A DNA stretch of 64,000 nucleotides from Staphylococcus durrellii (GCF_015594545.1 NZ_JADIIO010000001.1:1178001-1242000); one strand, 5' to 3'; counted from the first letter of the stretch, positions 41,349 through 52,104 are shown. Made by a program: numbers and translations. The notes: generated from the sequence alone by a model not told the origin.

Positions 41349-43547
41349 ATGTTTTATATTGCATTAGCTTTTCTAGTAGGAATATTGTGGTTGCACTATA
41401 AAATTTTAGCTTCTTTATTATTTTTATTTGTCATTTTAAGTATCTACAGAAAAAAGTGTCATTGGTTTATGTACATTATAGTCATGATATTGCCGATACT
41501 AAGCTTCCTTTTTTTTGAGCAACAACTTATACATACAATTCAAAAACGCTCTGCTCTATTACAGCAATCAAATATAAACCAACATGGTATTTTTCAAAAA
41601 ATATACCAAATTAACAATAATACCGTTACCGGGTTTATAAAGATAAATAATAAAAGTTATCGTTTTTATTATTACACTAATGCGTCCATTAATATTAAGG
41701 GTATAAATAATCATTCTTGTTATGTTAGTGGCTCATACAAAGCTGTTTCATCTTCAGTACACCGCCCGTTGATAGTGACATTGAAACACATTGATATCAA
41801 CAATTGTGACCCTCAAAAAATCTCTTTAAATTCTTTTTTTTTACATCATAAACAACACTTGTATTACAAAATTCAACAATCTGGTCTTCATCAATATGAT
41901 AAAGTTATTGCTGTATTATTTGGAGATGTGAGTTTAATACCGAAACAATTACTTGAAAATGTTAAAGACACAGGTATTTATCATCTAATGGCAGTAAGTG
42001 GCTCGCATATAATCGCAATCGTGGCGATGGTATACTTTTCTTGTATACGAATAGGTTTACCCTTACCGTTTATCAAGACATTTATTTGTATTATTTTACC
42101 CATATATGGCTGTTATACAGATTTTGCACCGAGTGCTTTGCGAGCGATAATCACAGTGATAACGGTTATAATTTTGCCACAGCGTATGTTATGCAGGGCT
42201 ACTGATGTTTTGGGGAGTACTTTCGTGATTACATCTTTAATTAATCCTCAGTTCGTATATGATATTGGCTTTCAATTTTCATTTATGATTACACTTTTTA
42301 TATTATTATCAGCGCCCATACTAACTCACCATTATCAAATAGTTGCTTTAATTTACCTAAATATCGTTACTTTTTTAGGTGGCTTCATGATTAATAGTCT
42401 TCATTTTAATCAAATCCAATGGATTGGATTATTTTCTAACCTCATTTTTATACCACTATATACTTTTATATATTTTCCCTTAGCAATATTTTATTTATTA
42501 TACGTACATTCGCCTATAACTTTTAAATTTATTACTACCTGTGTAGATACACTATACATAGTACATGATAAATTAGTATATTTCTTCTCAATGATGAATA
42601 GATTTCATTGGTATATTCCAGAATTAAGTGAAATTCAAATGACATGCTTTTTTGTTATGATATTTTTTATTTTAAGATACGTAGTGCTAAAAAAATTCAA
42701 ACATGCAATTATACTTTTTTTGCTATTTGCTATCACCATCACTTATTTAACAAAGGATAACAATGTTCAATTTACTATGTTTGATGTAGGACATGGCGAT
42801 GCATTATTACTTAAAACGGCAAAAAATCATACCATTATGATAGATACTGGTGGTAAAGTGGTAGACAATAATATGCATTACAATGGCTCGATATCGAAAT
42901 ATCATATTTTACCTACATTCAGAAAAAAGGGAATTAATAAGGTCGACTATTTAATTATTACACATCCGCATAGCGATCATATGGGCGAGTTAGAGTTTAT
43001 TTGTCAAACTGTTTCTTTTAAAAATATAATCATCAATAAGCAATCATTCTCAGCACATCAATTAAATTATATTCTTGATATTGCTCAAACATATAAGATT
43101 AATATTTTAGATTTTCATACGTTCAAACACATTAGTTTAGATCAAGTGTATATCGATTTATTAGATGCAACACTCCCAAATTCTAAAGATCTAAACGAAC
43201 ACTCCATTATTGCTTTAATAAAATACAGGAAGTATAAATTATTACTTATGGGTGACGCCACATTGAATAATGAGCAAGTGTTATTAAAAAAATACGACGT
43301 TTCAAATATTGATATTTTAAAAATAGGACATCATGGGAGTAAAACAAGCAGCAGCGAATCGTTTCTAAAAATAACTAATCCCAGAATTAGTTTAATCTCT
43401 AATGGCCATAATAATAAATTTCGATTGCCAAACGTTAAAGTGATTAATAATTTAAAAGCTATTCAATCATCTATTTATGAAACTGCATATCACGGGCAAG
43501 TTACTATTAATTTAGACAAGGAATTAGTTATTTCGACCGAAAAATAA
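41349..43547 (+). CDS. comEC: DNA-internalization channel protein ComEC/Rec2
   Basis: Polytopic membrane protein that forms the channel for single-strand entry. 732 residues, intact: N-terminal membrane helices and OB-like domain, the Competence core (about 180-430) with MAVSGSHIIAI near 215, and a C-terminal metallo-beta-lactamase-like domain with THPHSDHMGE near 538-547 and HHGSKTS near 659. Starts three bases after comEB. All three comE genes are full length, so the locus is potentially functional. Confidence 0.94.
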   Translation: MFYIALAFLVGILWLHYKILASLLFLFVILSIYRKKCHWFMYIIVMILPILSFLFFEQQLIHTIQKRSALLQQSNINQHGIFQKIYQINNNTVTGFIKINNKSYRFYYYTNASINIKGINNHSCYVSGSYKAVSSSVHRPLIVTLKHIDINNCDPQKISLNSFFLHHKQHLYYKIQQSGLHQYDKVIAVLFGDVSLIPKQLLENVKDTGIYHLMAVSGSHIIAIVAMVYFSCIRIGLPLPFIKTFICIILPIYGCYTDFAPSALRAIITVITVIILPQRMLCRATDVLGSTFVITSLINPQFVYDIGFQFSFMITLFILLSAPILTHHYQIVALIYLNIVTFLGGFMINSLHFNQIQWIGLFSNLIFIPLYTFIYFPLAIFYLLYVHSPITFKFITTCVDTLYIVHDKLVYFFSMMNRFHWYIPELSEIQMTCFFVMIFFILRYVVLKKFKHAIILFLLFAITITYLTKDNNVQFTMFDVGHGDALLLKTAKNHTIMIDTGGKVVDNNMHYNGSISKYHILPTFRKKGINKVDYLIITHPHSDHMGELEFICQTVSFKNIIINKQSFSAHQLNYILDIAQTYKINILDFHTFKHISLDQVYIDLLDATLPNSKDLNEHSIIALIKYRKYKLLLMGDATLNNEQVLLKKYDVSNIDILKIGHHGSKTSSSESFLKITNPRISLISNGHNNKFRLPNVKVINNLKAIQSSIYETAYHGQVTINLDKELVISTEK

Positions 43548-43622
43548 TTAAACTTTCTAGAGTGAAGCACTCACAAATGATATAATGAATATTGTTTTTA
43601 GTCGTGAAAGGATGCTATTTTA

Positions 43623-44597
43623 ATGAGCGAGAATATTATTACTATATATGGGGAAGCACCTGAACTTATTGAGAAAAAAAGTAACGAAATTATAGCTAAA
43701 TACCTTAATGAACCAAAGGATGATTTCAATTTCATCAAATTTAATTTGTATGAAACTGAGATTGCTCCTATCATTGAAGAATCGTTAACAATGCCATTGT
43801 TTTCTGATAAGAAGGTAGTGTTAGTACAAAATACATATATATTTACTGGTGAAAAACCACCAAAAGATATAAATCATAATATGGATCAATTACTTGAATT
43901 TATTAGCAAGTATGATGGGGAAAGTTTAATTATTTTTGAAGTTTATCAACCTAAACTTGATGAAAGAAAAAAATTAGTCAAACAACTTAAAACTAATACA
44001 CAGCTCAAAAAAATAGAGCAAATGTCTGAAGAGGATATTAAAAATTGGATTAAACAAAACCTTCACGAAGAATATAAAGATATTAAGCAAGACGCATTAA
44101 ATTTATTTATTGAATTAACAGGGGTAAACTTTAATGCAGTTAAACAAGAATTAGGAAAACTCATTTTATTTTTAGGTGATAGAGTTACGATAAATAGGCA
44201 AGATGTTGCACAAATCGTTAACAGAAGTCTAGAACAAAATGTATTTCTTTTGACTGAATATATTCAAAAAAATAAAAAGCAAAAAGCTGTACAATTAGTT
44301 AAAGATTTAATCGTTATGAAAGAAGAACCGATTAAATTATTGGCTTTAATTACTAGCAATTATAGATTGTATTACCAAAGTAAAATTTTGAGTCAAAAGG
44401 GATACAGTGGTCAACAGATTGCTAAGACTATTAATGTACATCCATATCGTGTTAAATTAGCTCTTAATCACGCTCGCCAATATCATATAGATGATTTATT
44501 GAATATTATTAATAGTTGTGCAGAAACTGACTATAAGTTAAAGTCTTCATACATGGACAAAGATCTCATTTTAGAATTATTTATTTTGTCTTTATAA
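43623..44597 (+). CDS. holA: DNA polymerase III delta subunit
   Basis: Clamp-loader subunit that opens the sliding clamp. 324 residues with the degenerate AAA+ fold of HolA and the typical start NIITIYGEAPELIEKKSNEI. It is convergent with rpsT over a shared hairpin. A TATAAT at 43581-43586 and a GAGTG/CACTC repeat (43560-43572) lie upstream, but a matching -35 is weak. Confidence 0.93.
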   Translation: MSENIITIYGEAPELIEKKSNEIIAKYLNEPKDDFNFIKFNLYETEIAPIIEESLTMPLFSDKKVVLVQNTYIFTGEKPPKDINHNMDQLLEFISKYDGESLIIFEVYQPKLDERKKLVKQLKTNTQLKKIEQMSEEDIKNWIKQNLHEEYKDIKQDALNLFIELTGVNFNAVKQELGKLILFLGDRVTINRQDVAQIVNRSLEQNVFLLTEYIQKNKKQKAVQLVKDLIVMKEEPIKLLALITSNYRLYYQSKILSQKGYSGQQIAKTINVHPYRVKLALNHARQYHIDDLLNIINSCAETDYKLKSSYMDKDLILELFILSL

Positions 44598-44610
44598 AAA
44601 ATAGATATAA

Positions 44611-44640
44611 AAAAAGTTCAAGCTTATGCTTGAACTTTTA
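44611..44640. terminator. Bidirectional terminator between holA and rpsT
   Basis: Perfect arms AAAAAGTTCAAGC / GCTTGAACTTTT around TTAT. A-run and T-run on the two sides let it serve both convergent genes. Confidence 0.9.
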
Positions 44641-44641
44641 A

Positions 44642-44893
44642 TTATTTAGCAGCTGTCATTAAAGATGATTTAATACGATCAGCTTTGTTTGAGTGGATTA
44701 AGTTGCGTTGAGCAGCTTTATCTACTTTTTTGATTGCAAAGTTTACTAATTCAGATTTGTTATCAGCGTTAGTTTCAATTGCTGATTTTGCTCTTTTAAC
44801 TGCTGTACGCATTTCTGATTTTTGAGTAACGTTTTGTGTTTCAGCAGATTGTGTTGTTTTAACACGTTTTACTGCAGATTTAATGTTTGGCAT
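44642..44893 (-). CDS. rpsT: 30S ribosomal protein S20
   Basis: 83-residue basic ribosomal protein starting MPNIKSAVKRV and ending IHSNKADRIKSSLMTAAK. The start codon is ATG at 44891-44893 with AGGAGGTGA upstream on the minus strand; longer in-frame readings would bury this site. An ATCAAA/TTTGAT repeat lies 30-50 bases upstream within the leader and may be part of its control. Confidence 0.97.
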   Translation of the reverse strand: MPNIKSAVKRVKTTQSAETQNVTQKSEMRTAVKRAKSAIETNADNKSELVNFAIKKVDKAAQRNLIHSNKADRIKSSLMTAAK

Positions 44894-45029
44894 GAGTGTC
44901 ACCTCCTAAAAGTGAGCTTAGCTATCAAATTTTATTTGATTACAACAAAAAATATTTTATCAAATCAGTAACCTTTCTGCAATCATTTATTTAATGATAG
45001 TAACTTTATTTTTGAAATAAAAATAATAA

Positions 45030-45058
45030 TTGGAAACTCTGACAAATATCTTTATAAT
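45030..45058 (+). promoter_or_regulatory. Sigma-A promoter of lepA
   Basis: TTGGAA (45030-45035), 17-base spacer, TATAAT (45053-45058). The predicted start near 45065 leaves an untranslated leader of about 130 bases. Confidence 0.8.
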
Positions 45059-45118
45059 GAATATGTTACACATATTATCATTATAAATACAAGTTTTTCA
45101 ATGAGGTTTGCATTTATA

Positions 45119-45154
45119 ATGTAAAAACGTTATTCTGACAAAGATGTTTTACAT
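45119..45154 (+). repeat. Hairpin in the lepA leader
   Basis: ATGTAAAAAC (45119-45128) and GTTTTACAT (45146-45154) pair with one bulged A around a 17-base loop. It lies midway between the lepA promoter and start codon. No T-run follows, so it is not a plain terminator; a role in mRNA stability or translation is possible. Confidence 0.45.
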
Positions 45155-45193
45155 ATATAAGGGTTAGAATTATGAAAGCGAGAATGATAATAA

Positions 45194-47017
45194 ATGGATA
45201 AACAAGAAAGATTCAATAGACGTAAAAATATTAGAAACTTTTCTATTATCGCACATATCGACCACGGAAAGTCTACTTTAGCCGATAGAATTCTTGAAAA
45301 TACAAAATCTGTAGAAACAAGAGATATGCAAAATCAGTTATTAGATTCAATGGACTTGGAAAGAGAACGCGGTATAACTATAAAATTAAACGCAGTACGA
45401 TTAAAATATGATGCTAAAGATGGTGAAACATATACTTTCCATTTAATTGACACTCCGGGACACGTCGATTTTACATACGAAGTGTCTAGATCTTTAGCTG
45501 CTTGTGAAGGTGCAATACTCGTAGTAGATGCTGCGCAAGGTATAGAGGCCCAAACACTTGCAAATGTATACTTAGCTCTTGATAATGACTTGGAGTTATT
45601 ACCTGTAGTTAATAAAATCGATCTACCAGCGGCAGAACCTGAAAGAGTTAAACAAGAATTGGAAGATGTAATAGGCATCGATCAAGATGAAGTTGTACTG
45701 GCTAGTGCTAAATCAAATATCGGTATCGAAGAAATATTAGAACAAATTGTGGAAACAGTACCTCCACCTGAAGGTGATCCTGAAGCTCCTTTAAAAGCAC
45801 TTATTTTTGATTCTGAATACGATCCATATCGTGGTGTAATATCATCGATTAGAGTCGTAGAAGGCGTCGTCAAAGCCGGAGATCGTATTAAAATGATGGC
45901 TACAGGCAAAACGTTTGAAGTTACTGAAGTAGGTATCAATACACCAAAGCAATTACCAGTAGACGAATTAACAGTCGGAGATGTTGGGTACATTATTGCT
46001 AGTATTAAAAATGTAGATGACTCACGTGTAGGGGATACAATCACACACGAAAGTCGTCCAGCCGAAGAACCATTACAAGGTTATAAAAAAATGAATCCAA
46101 TGGTATTTTGTGGTTTATTCCCAATTGATAATAAAGATTACAATGATTTAAGAGAAGCTTTAGAAAAATTACAATTAAACGACGCTTCTTTAGAGTTTGA
46201 ACCTGAATCTTCACAAGCGCTAGGATTTGGTTATAGAACTGGTTTTTTAGGCATGTTACACATGGAAATCATACAAGAACGTATAGAAAGAGAGTTCGGT
46301 ATTGATTTAATTGCTACTGCTCCTTCGGTTATATATCAGTGTGATTTAAAAACGGGTGAAACAGTTTCAGTAGATAATCCTGCACAAATGCCTGAACGTG
46401 ATCGTATTGAGAAAATATTCGAACCATATGTAAGAGCGACTATGATGGTCCCGAATGATTATGTTGGTGCAGTAATGGAATTATGCCAACGTAAACGTGG
46501 TAATTTCGTAAATATGGATTATTTAGATGATATACGTGTAAGTATCGTTTATGAAATACCATTAGCAGAAGTTGTGTTCGATTTCTTCGATCAATTAAAA
46601 TCTAACACAAAAGGTTACGCCTCATTTGATTATGAATTCATTGAAAATCAGGAAAGTGACTTGGTAAAAATGGACATCTTACTGAATGGCGAAAAAGTAG
46701 ATGCTTTAAGCTTTATTGTGCATAAAGATTTCGCATATGAACGAGGCAAGGCATTAGTGGAGAAACTAAAAACATTAATACCACGTCAACAATTTGAAGT
46801 ACCAGTACAAGCAGCTATAGGACAAAAAATTGTTGCCCGTACCAACATTAAATCTATGGGTAAAAATGTATTATCAAAATGTTATGGTGGCGACATCAGT
46901 CGTAAGCGTAAATTATTAGAGAAACAAAAAGCTGGTAAAGCTAAAATGAAATCTGTAGGGAATGTAGAGATACCACAAGATGCTTTCTTAGCAGTTCTAA
47001 AAATGGACGAAGAATAA
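45194..47017 (+). CDS. lepA: Elongation factor 4 (LepA), ribosome-associated GTPase
   Basis: Translational GTPase that back-translocates or rescues ribosomes and influences initiation. 607 residues: G domain with AHIDHGKST near 20-28, DTPGH near 88 and NKID near 142, EF-G-like domains II, III and V, and the unique C-terminal domain with [16 protein letters not shown] 45194 gives the family N-terminus; the preceding GCGAG is a weak ribosome site. Confidence 0.97.
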   Translation: MDKQERFNRRKNIRNFSIIAHIDHGKSTLADRILENTKSVETRDMQNQLLDSMDLERERGITIKLNAVRLKYDAKDGETYTFHLIDTPGHVDFTYEVSRSLAACEGAILVVDAAQGIEAQTLANVYLALDNDLELLPVVNKIDLPAAEPERVKQELEDVIGIDQDEVVLASAKSNIGIEEILEQIVETVPPPEGDPEAPLKALIFDSEYDPYRGVISSIRVVEGVVKAGDRIKMMATGKTFEVTEVGINTPKQLPVDELTVGDVGYIIASIKNVDDSRVGDTITHESRPAEEPLQGYKKMNPMVFCGLFPIDNKDYNDLREALEKLQLNDASLEFEPESSQALGFGYRTGFLGMLHMEIIQERIEREFGIDLIATAPSVIYQCDLKTGETVSVDNPAQMPERDRIEKIFEPYVRATMMVPNDYVGAVMELCQRKRGNFVNMDYLDDIRVSIVYEIPLAEVVFDFFDQLKSNTKGYASFDYEFIENQESDLVKMDILLNGEKVDALSFIVHKDFAYERGKALVEKLKTLIPRQQFEVPVQAAIGQKIVARTNIKSMGKNVLSKCYGGDISRKRKLLEKQKAGKAKMKSVGNVEIPQDAFLAVLKMDEE

Positions 47018-47108
47018 TAAGTAATTTTAAAATGTGATGCATAAATAGCGAATTAATATTTATTTTATATGTTAATAAAAAATGTTCAGTTTTTTAGATA
47101 ACCCTTGC

Positions 47109-47151
47109 GGGGGTGGGATTAGTAAATTATTATAATTGCTGACCCACTCCC
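47109..47151. repeat. Strong G/C hairpin, resembling a dispersed staphylococcal intergenic repeat
   Basis: GGGGGTGGG (47109-47117) pairs with CCCACTCCC (47143-47151) across an AT-rich loop of about 25 bases, in otherwise AT-rich DNA between lepA and hemW. Staphylococcal genomes carry many intergenic hairpins with GTGGGA...TCCCACTCCC ends, and this looks like a member; the assignment is from memory. No T-run follows, so efficient termination is uncertain. Confidence 0.5.
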
Positions 47152-47194
47152 TGATTTATGTTAAAAATTATTTATAACTAGAGGAGGTGTCCAA

Positions 47195-48319
47195 ATGAAA
47201 GTAAAAAGTGCTTATATACATATCCCTTTTTGTGTAAAAATTTGTACTTACTGTGATTTTAATAAGTATTTTATACAGAACCAACCTGTCGATCAATACT
47301 TAGATTGCTTAATAGAAGAAATGTCTATGAGTGAGACGAGGGAATTACAAACGATGTTTGTTGGTGGGGGGACACCTACTGCTTTAAGCGTGCCTCAGTT
47401 AGAAAAATTATTGATTGCTATAAATAAGATTTTTATTATTTCTGGGGAATATAGCTTTGAGGCAAATCCTGATGAACTAACAATAGAAAAGTTAAAATTA
47501 TTAAAACGTTATGGTGTAAATCGATTATCTATGGGTGTTCAGACGTTTGATCCAAAATTATTAGAGATTCTTGGTAGAAGTCATAAAACTGAAGATATAT
47601 ATGCCGCTGTCAAAAACGCAAGAACTGTCGGCTTTGAATCGATTAGTTTAGATTTAATGTATCATTTACCTCAACAATCATTCGAAGACTTTCAAAAAAG
47701 CTTAAATTTGGCATTAGAATTAGATATAGACCATATTTCTAGTTACGGACTTATTTTAGAACCACAAACTCAATTTTATAACATGTATAGAAAAGGTAAG
47801 TTATCAATGCCGAATGAAGATGTAGGAGAGGAAATGTACCAATACCTAATAACAAGAATGAATAATAGCACAATGCATCAATACGAATTATCTAATTTTG
47901 GTAAAATTGGTCATGAATCAGAACACAATAAAGTTTATTGGAAAAATGAAGGCTATTATGGATTTGGTGCTGGTGCTAGCGGGTATGTCGATGGAGAGCG
48001 TTATACAAATGTAAACCCAGTGAATCATTATATTAAAAAAATCAAAAGTAATGAACGACCAATTTTGCATTCTACGAAACCAACTAAAAATGAACAAATG
48101 GAAGAAGAAATGTTTTTAGGTTTAAGAATGAATGAAGGCGTTAGTATTTCTCGTTTTTATCAAAAGTTCAATATTTCTATAAATGAGGTCTTTGGTCAAA
48201 CACTTTCAGACTTAATGGAGAAGGAATTAATCAAAAAAAGTGAAGATTATTATTCATTAACAGAGCGTGGTAAAGTCATTGGTAACGAGGTTTTTGAAGC
48301 GTTTTTATTGAGCGTCTAA
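47195..48319 (+). CDS. hemW: Radical SAM heme chaperone HemW
   Basis: 374 residues with the radical SAM cluster C13, C17, C20 in PFCVKICTYCDF and FVGGGTPT near 53-60. HemW proteins bind heme and deliver it to target proteins; older annotations call it oxygen-independent coproporphyrinogen oxidase, but the family variant next to hrcA is HemW. GAGGAGGTG precedes the ATG. It lies upstream of the heat-shock operon as in bacilli. Confidence 0.93.
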   Translation: MKVKSAYIHIPFCVKICTYCDFNKYFIQNQPVDQYLDCLIEEMSMSETRELQTMFVGGGTPTALSVPQLEKLLIAINKIFIISGEYSFEANPDELTIEKLKLLKRYGVNRLSMGVQTFDPKLLEILGRSHKTEDIYAAVKNARTVGFESISLDLMYHLPQQSFEDFQKSLNLALELDIDHISSYGLILEPQTQFYNMYRKGKLSMPNEDVGEEMYQYLITRMNNSTMHQYELSNFGKIGHESEHNKVYWKNEGYYGFGAGASGYVDGERYTNVNPVNHYIKKIKSNERPILHSTKPTKNEQMEEEMFLGLRMNEGVSISRFYQKFNISINEVFGQTLSDLMEKELIKKSEDYYSLTERGKVIGNEVFEAFLLSV

Positions 48320-48346
48320 AATTTTATTAATTTTCAATGCTTTAAC

Positions 48347-48363
48347 ATTGACTTACTTTGACC
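48347..48363 (+). promoter_or_regulatory. CtsR-type operator overlapping the hrcA promoter
   Basis: ATTGACT-TAC-TTTGACC; on the other strand GGTCAAA-GTA-AGTCAAT, matching the tandem heptad (A/G)GTCAAA with three-base spacing except for one final base. It overlaps the -35 hexamer. In S. aureus the dnaK operon is known to be under both CtsR and HrcA. Confidence 0.75.
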
Positions 48364-48376
48364 AATTTGATAAATT
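48348..48376 (+). promoter_or_regulatory. Sigma-A promoter of the hrcA-dnaK operon
   Basis: TTGACT (48348-48353), 17-base spacer, TAAATT (48371-48376). The CIRCE element begins five bases downstream, so it covers the transcription start. Confidence 0.75.
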
Positions 48377-48380
48377 ATAC

Positions 48381-48407
48381 TTAGCACTTGAAACAAATGA
48401 GTGCTAA
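48381..48407. promoter_or_regulatory. CIRCE element (HrcA operator)
   Basis: TTAGCACTT, nine-base spacer, GAGTGCTAA. The consensus is TTAGCACTC-N9-GAGTGCTAA; only the last base of the left arm differs. It lies 13 bases before the hrcA start codon, giving autoregulation of hrcA-grpE-dnaK-dnaJ. Confidence 0.96.
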
Positions 48408-48419
48408 TGAGGTGAAAAC

Positions 48420-49400
48420 ATGATTACTCATAGACAATTGAGCATCTTAAATGCCATTGTTGAAGATTATGTCGATACTGACCAGCCAGTTGGTTCAAAG
48501 TCTTTGATAGAGCGACATAATTTAAATGTTAGCCCTGCTACTATTAGAAATGAGATGAAACTATTGGAGTCTCTAAACTTAATAGAAAAGACACATACGT
48601 CTTCGGGAAGATCTCCTTCCGAACTAGGGTTTAGATATTATGTAGATCAATTATTAAATCAAACATCTCATCAACATCAAAAAAAGATCCAACGTATTAA
48701 AGAAATATTAATAGCACATCAATATAATATTTCTACTGCATTAGACGCTTTTGCAAATGAATTGTCTATTGCTTCTCAATATACAACGTTGGTTATGAGT
48801 CCAAATCATAAGCAGGATATTATAAATAATATTCACTTAGTACGTGCTAATGATTATTTAGTAGTAATGATTGTGGTGTTTACTTCAGGTCATGTTGAAC
48901 ATTTACATTTAGCAACTCAAAGTCGTTTAGACAATGGTGAGCTAAACAAAATTTCAAATTTTGTAACTGCTAAATACAACGAGTTGTCGACATATCACTT
49001 CGAAAATGATTTGAATTCATTTACACAATCAGTAAATGAACGGAAATTCGTTAGGGATATGCTTGAGACATTACAATTACATTTTGATAATCAAAGTAAT
49101 GGCATTTTTATGGGCGGAAAGGTTAAACTAATTGATGCGTTGAATGAAACAAACGTCTCATCAATACAACCAATTTTACAATATATTGAGTCGAATAAAA
49201 TAAATGACTTACTCAATGAAATGTCAAATACATCAATTAATGTGAAAATTGGACATGAAATTGATGAAGGTTTAAGTGATATTTCTATCGTTTCAAGTGA
49301 TTATCACATTGACGATAGATTGAAAGGTAAGATTGCGGTAATTGGACCTACCGCTATGAATTATCAAAATGTAATACATTTACTAAATAAGATTTGGTAA
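48420..49400 (+). CDS. hrcA: Heat-inducible transcription repressor HrcA
   Basis: Binds CIRCE with help of GroEL and represses class I heat-shock genes. 326 residues: N-terminal winged helix (about 1-75, with [11 protein letters not shown] near 37-47), GAF-like domain, and a dimerisation region ending in [14 protein letters not shown]. Its own operator lies just upstream. grpE follows after 25 bases. Confidence 0.97.
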   Translation: MITHRQLSILNAIVEDYVDTDQPVGSKSLIERHNLNVSPATIRNEMKLLESLNLIEKTHTSSGRSPSELGFRYYVDQLLNQTSHQHQKKIQRIKEILIAHQYNISTALDAFANELSIASQYTTLVMSPNHKQDIINNIHLVRANDYLVVMIVVFTSGHVEHLHLATQSRLDNGELNKISNFVTAKYNELSTYHFENDLNSFTQSVNERKFVRDMLETLQLHFDNQSNGIFMGGKVKLIDALNETNVSSIQPILQYIESNKINDLLNEMSNTSINVKIGHEIDEGLSDISIVSSDYHIDDRLKGKIAVIGPTAMNYQNVIHLLNKIW

Positions 49401-49425
49401 TTAATTTTGTATTGGAGGGCAGGAA

Positions 49426-50070
49426 ATGACTGAGAATAATGAAACAGTAAGCAACAACCAAGAAACTGAAGAACAAATTTCTCAAAAGGCAAACCAAAAT
49501 CATGAAAATGATAATGCCGACAATGTTGCTGAAGAACAAACACAAAATGCGAATGACGACCTGCAAAATAACGACACAGATGTTACATCTGATAACGAAG
49601 AAGCACAGGTCGATCCTAAAGACGCAGAAATTGAAAATCTTCAAAATGAAGTTCAGCAAAACGAAGAAAAATATTTGCGTTTATATGCTGAATTTGAAAA
49701 TTACAAACGTAGAATTCAAAAAGAAAATCAAACAATGAAAGAATATCAAGCACAAAGTGTGCTAAATGATATTTTACCAACAATTGATAACATTGAACGT
49801 GCTTTACAAATCGAAGGTGAAGATGAACAATTTGTTTCACTTAAAAAAGGTGTGCAAATGGTTTATGATAGCCTTTTAAAAGCACTTCAAGATAACGGCC
49901 TTGAAAAGATTGAATCAGAAGGTCATCAATTTGATCCTAACTTTCACCAAGCAGTAATGCAAGATAACAACGAAGAATTTGAATCGGGTCAAATCACTCA
50001 AGAATTACAAACAGGATATAAACTAAAAGAACGTGTACTTAGACCTTCAATGGTTAAAGTAAATGAATAA
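49426..50070 (+). CDS. grpE: Nucleotide exchange factor GrpE
   Basis: Promotes ADP release from DnaK. 214 residues: an acidic, Asn/Gln/Glu-rich disordered N-terminus (about 1-65), a long coiled coil (about 65-115, [15 protein letters not shown]), and the beta-domain (about 150-214, [14 protein letters not shown]). GGAGGGC site upstream. Start ATG. Confidence 0.97.
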   Translation: MTENNETVSNNQETEEQISQKANQNHENDNADNVAEEQTQNANDDLQNNDTDVTSDNEEAQVDPKDAEIENLQNEVQQNEEKYLRLYAEFENYKRRIQKENQTMKEYQAQSVLNDILPTIDNIERALQIEGEDEQFVSLKKGVQMVYDSLLKALQDNGLEKIESEGHQFDPNFHQAVMQDNNEEFESGQITQELQTGYKLKERVLRPSMVKVNE

Positions 50071-50121
50071 AATTAAATTACAAGATAAAGACATTATATA
50101 ACTAACAGGAGGAATTTTTTT

Positions 50122-51957
50122 ATGAGTAAAGTAATAGGTATTGACTTAGGTACAACAAATTCATGTGTTGCTGTATTAGAAGGTGACGAACCTAAAGTAA
50201 TTCAAAATCCAGAAGGTGCTAGAACAACACCATCAGTAGTTGCTTTCAAAAATGACGAAACTCAAGTTGGTGAAGTAGCAAAAAGACAAGCAATCACTAA
50301 CGCAAACACTGTTCAATCAATCAAACGTCATATGGGCACTGACTACAAAGTTGATGTAGAAGGTAAATCTTATACGCCTCAAGAAATTTCAGCTATGATT
50401 TTACAAAACCTTAAAAAAACAGCAGAAGATTATTTAGGTGACACTGTAGATAAAGCAGTTGTAACTGTACCAGCATATTTTAATGATGCTGAACGACAAG
50501 CTACAAAAGACGCTGGTAAAATTGCTGGTTTACAAGTAGAACGTATCATTAACGAACCTACTGCAGCAGCATTAGCTTATGGTTTAGATAAAACTGAAAG
50601 TGACCAAAAAGTATTGGTATTCGACCTTGGCGGTGGTACTTTTGACGTTTCTATCCTAGAATTAGGTGACGGCGTATTTGAAGTACTATCTACTTCAGGT
50701 GACAACAAACTTGGCGGGGATGACTTTGACCAAGTAATCATTGATTATCTAGTTTCAGAGTTCAAAAAAGAAAATGGCGTAGACTTAAGTCAAGATAAAA
50801 TGGCGTTACAACGTCTTAAAGATGCTGCTGAAAAAGCTAAAAAAGATTTATCAGGTGTATCTCAAACACAAATTTCTCTACCATTCATTTCAGCTGGAGA
50901 AAGTGGTCCTTTACACTTAGAAATCAACTTAACTCGTTCTAAATTCGAAGAGCTAGCTGATAGCTTAATTAGAAGAACTATGGAACCAACTCGTCAAGCA
51001 ATGAAAGACGCTGGTTTATCAAGTTCTGACATTGACGAAGTTATCTTAGTAGGTGGTTCAACAAGAATACCTGCAGTTCAAGAAGCTGTTAAAAAAGAAA
51101 TTAACAAAGAACCACATAAAGGTGTTAACCCTGACGAAGTTGTAGCTATGGGTGCTGCAATCCAAGGTGGCGTAATCACTGGTGATGTTAAGGATGTAGT
51201 ATTACTAGACGTAACACCACTTTCATTAGGTATTGAAATTATGGGTGGACGTATGAACACATTAATCGAAAGAAATACAACTATCCCAACATCAAAATCT
51301 CAAGTATATTCTACAGCAGCAGACAACCAACCAGCTGTAGATATCCATGTATTACAAGGTGAACGTCCAATGGCATCTGACAACAAAACATTGGGTAGAT
51401 TCCAATTAACTGATATTCCACCAGCTCCACGTGGTGTACCTCAAATCGAAGTGACATTTGATATCGACAAAAACGGTATTGTTAATGTTACTGCAAAAGA
51501 TTTAGGTACAAATAAAGAACAAAACATCACTATTCAATCAAGCAATACTTTATCAGACGATGAAATCGATCGTATGGTTAAAGATGCTGAGCAAAATGCT
51601 GAAGCAGACGAAAAACGCCGTGAAGAAAGTGACCTTAGAAATGAAGCTGATAGCTTAGTATTCCAAGTTGAAAAAACAATTACTGATTTAGGCGAAAACG
51701 TTTCTGAAGAAGATAAAACAAATGCTGAAGAGAAAAAAGATGCATTAAAATCAGCGCTTGAAGGTTCAGATCTTGAAGATATTAAAGCTAAAAAAGAAGA
51801 ATTAGAAAAAGTAGTTCAAGACTTATCAGCTAAAGTATATCAACAAGCACAAGAACAAGCGCAAGCACAACAAGGTGAACAAGAACAAGCAAAAGATGAT
51901 AATGTAGAAGATGCTGATTTTAAAGAAGTTAACAATGACGACGAACAACAAAAATAA
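50122..51957 (+). CDS. dnaK: Chaperone protein DnaK (Hsp70)
   Basis: ATP-dependent chaperone, 611 residues. N-terminal ATPase with [28 protein letters not shown] and [11 protein letters not shown] signatures, substrate-binding domain, and a helical lid ending in a Gln/Glu-rich tail with EEADFK-like residues. AGGAGG upstream. A hairpin between dnaK and dnaJ may reduce read-through, which would favour DnaK over DnaJ. Confidence 0.98.
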   Translation: MSKVIGIDLGTTNSCVAVLEGDEPKVIQNPEGARTTPSVVAFKNDETQVGEVAKRQAITNANTVQSIKRHMGTDYKVDVEGKSYTPQEISAMILQNLKKTAEDYLGDTVDKAVVTVPAYFNDAERQATKDAGKIAGLQVERIINEPTAAALAYGLDKTESDQKVLVFDLGGGTFDVSILELGDGVFEVLSTSGDNKLGGDDFDQVIIDYLVSEFKKENGVDLSQDKMALQRLKDAAEKAKKDLSGVSQTQISLPFISAGESGPLHLEINLTRSKFEELADSLIRRTMEPTRQAMKDAGLSSSDIDEVILVGGSTRIPAVQEAVKKEINKEPHKGVNPDEVVAMGAAIQGGVITGDVKDVVLLDVTPLSLGIEIMGGRMNTLIERNTTIPTSKSQVYSTAADNQPAVDIHVLQGERPMASDNKTLGRFQLTDIPPAPRGVPQIEVTFDIDKNGIVNVTAKDLGTNKEQNITIQSSNTLSDDEIDRMVKDAEQNAEADEKRREESDLRNEADSLVFQVEKTITDLGENVSEEDKTNAEEKKDALKSALEGSDLEDIKAKKEELEKVVQDLSAKVYQQAQEQAQAQQGEQEQAKDDNVEDADFKEVNNDDEQQK

Positions 51958-52017
51958 TTATACTATGCAACAAAAGTCGTAGTTAATTAAATAAGAAATC
52001 CAATTGCTTAGCCAAAA

Positions 52018-52056
52018 TAAGTCAAAGTCAATTGCACATTGGCTTTGACTTTTCTT
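52018..52056 (+). terminator. Hairpin terminator or attenuator between dnaK and dnaJ
   Basis: AAGTCAAAGTCAAT and ATTGGCTTTGACTT arms (one G-T pair) around TGCAC, followed by TTCTTTTT. Because dnaJ, 48 bases later, shows no promoter of its own, partial termination is the likely outcome. Confidence 0.8.
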
Positions 52057-52104
52057 TTTAATTAGTTACAATTTTTAAATAATAATTAGAGGGAGAGATG
52101 AACT

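Noticed and set aside
45334..46044. Two minus-strand frames of 114 and 120 codons within lepA
   Set aside because: Antisense to the conserved LepA G domain and domain II, low-complexity Ser/Thr content, no independent signal.
52018..52056. Complete end of the heat-shock operon at dnaK
   Set aside because: dnaJ and the tightly packed prmA-rsmE-mtaB follow without any visible promoter, so the hairpin is more likely a partial terminator.
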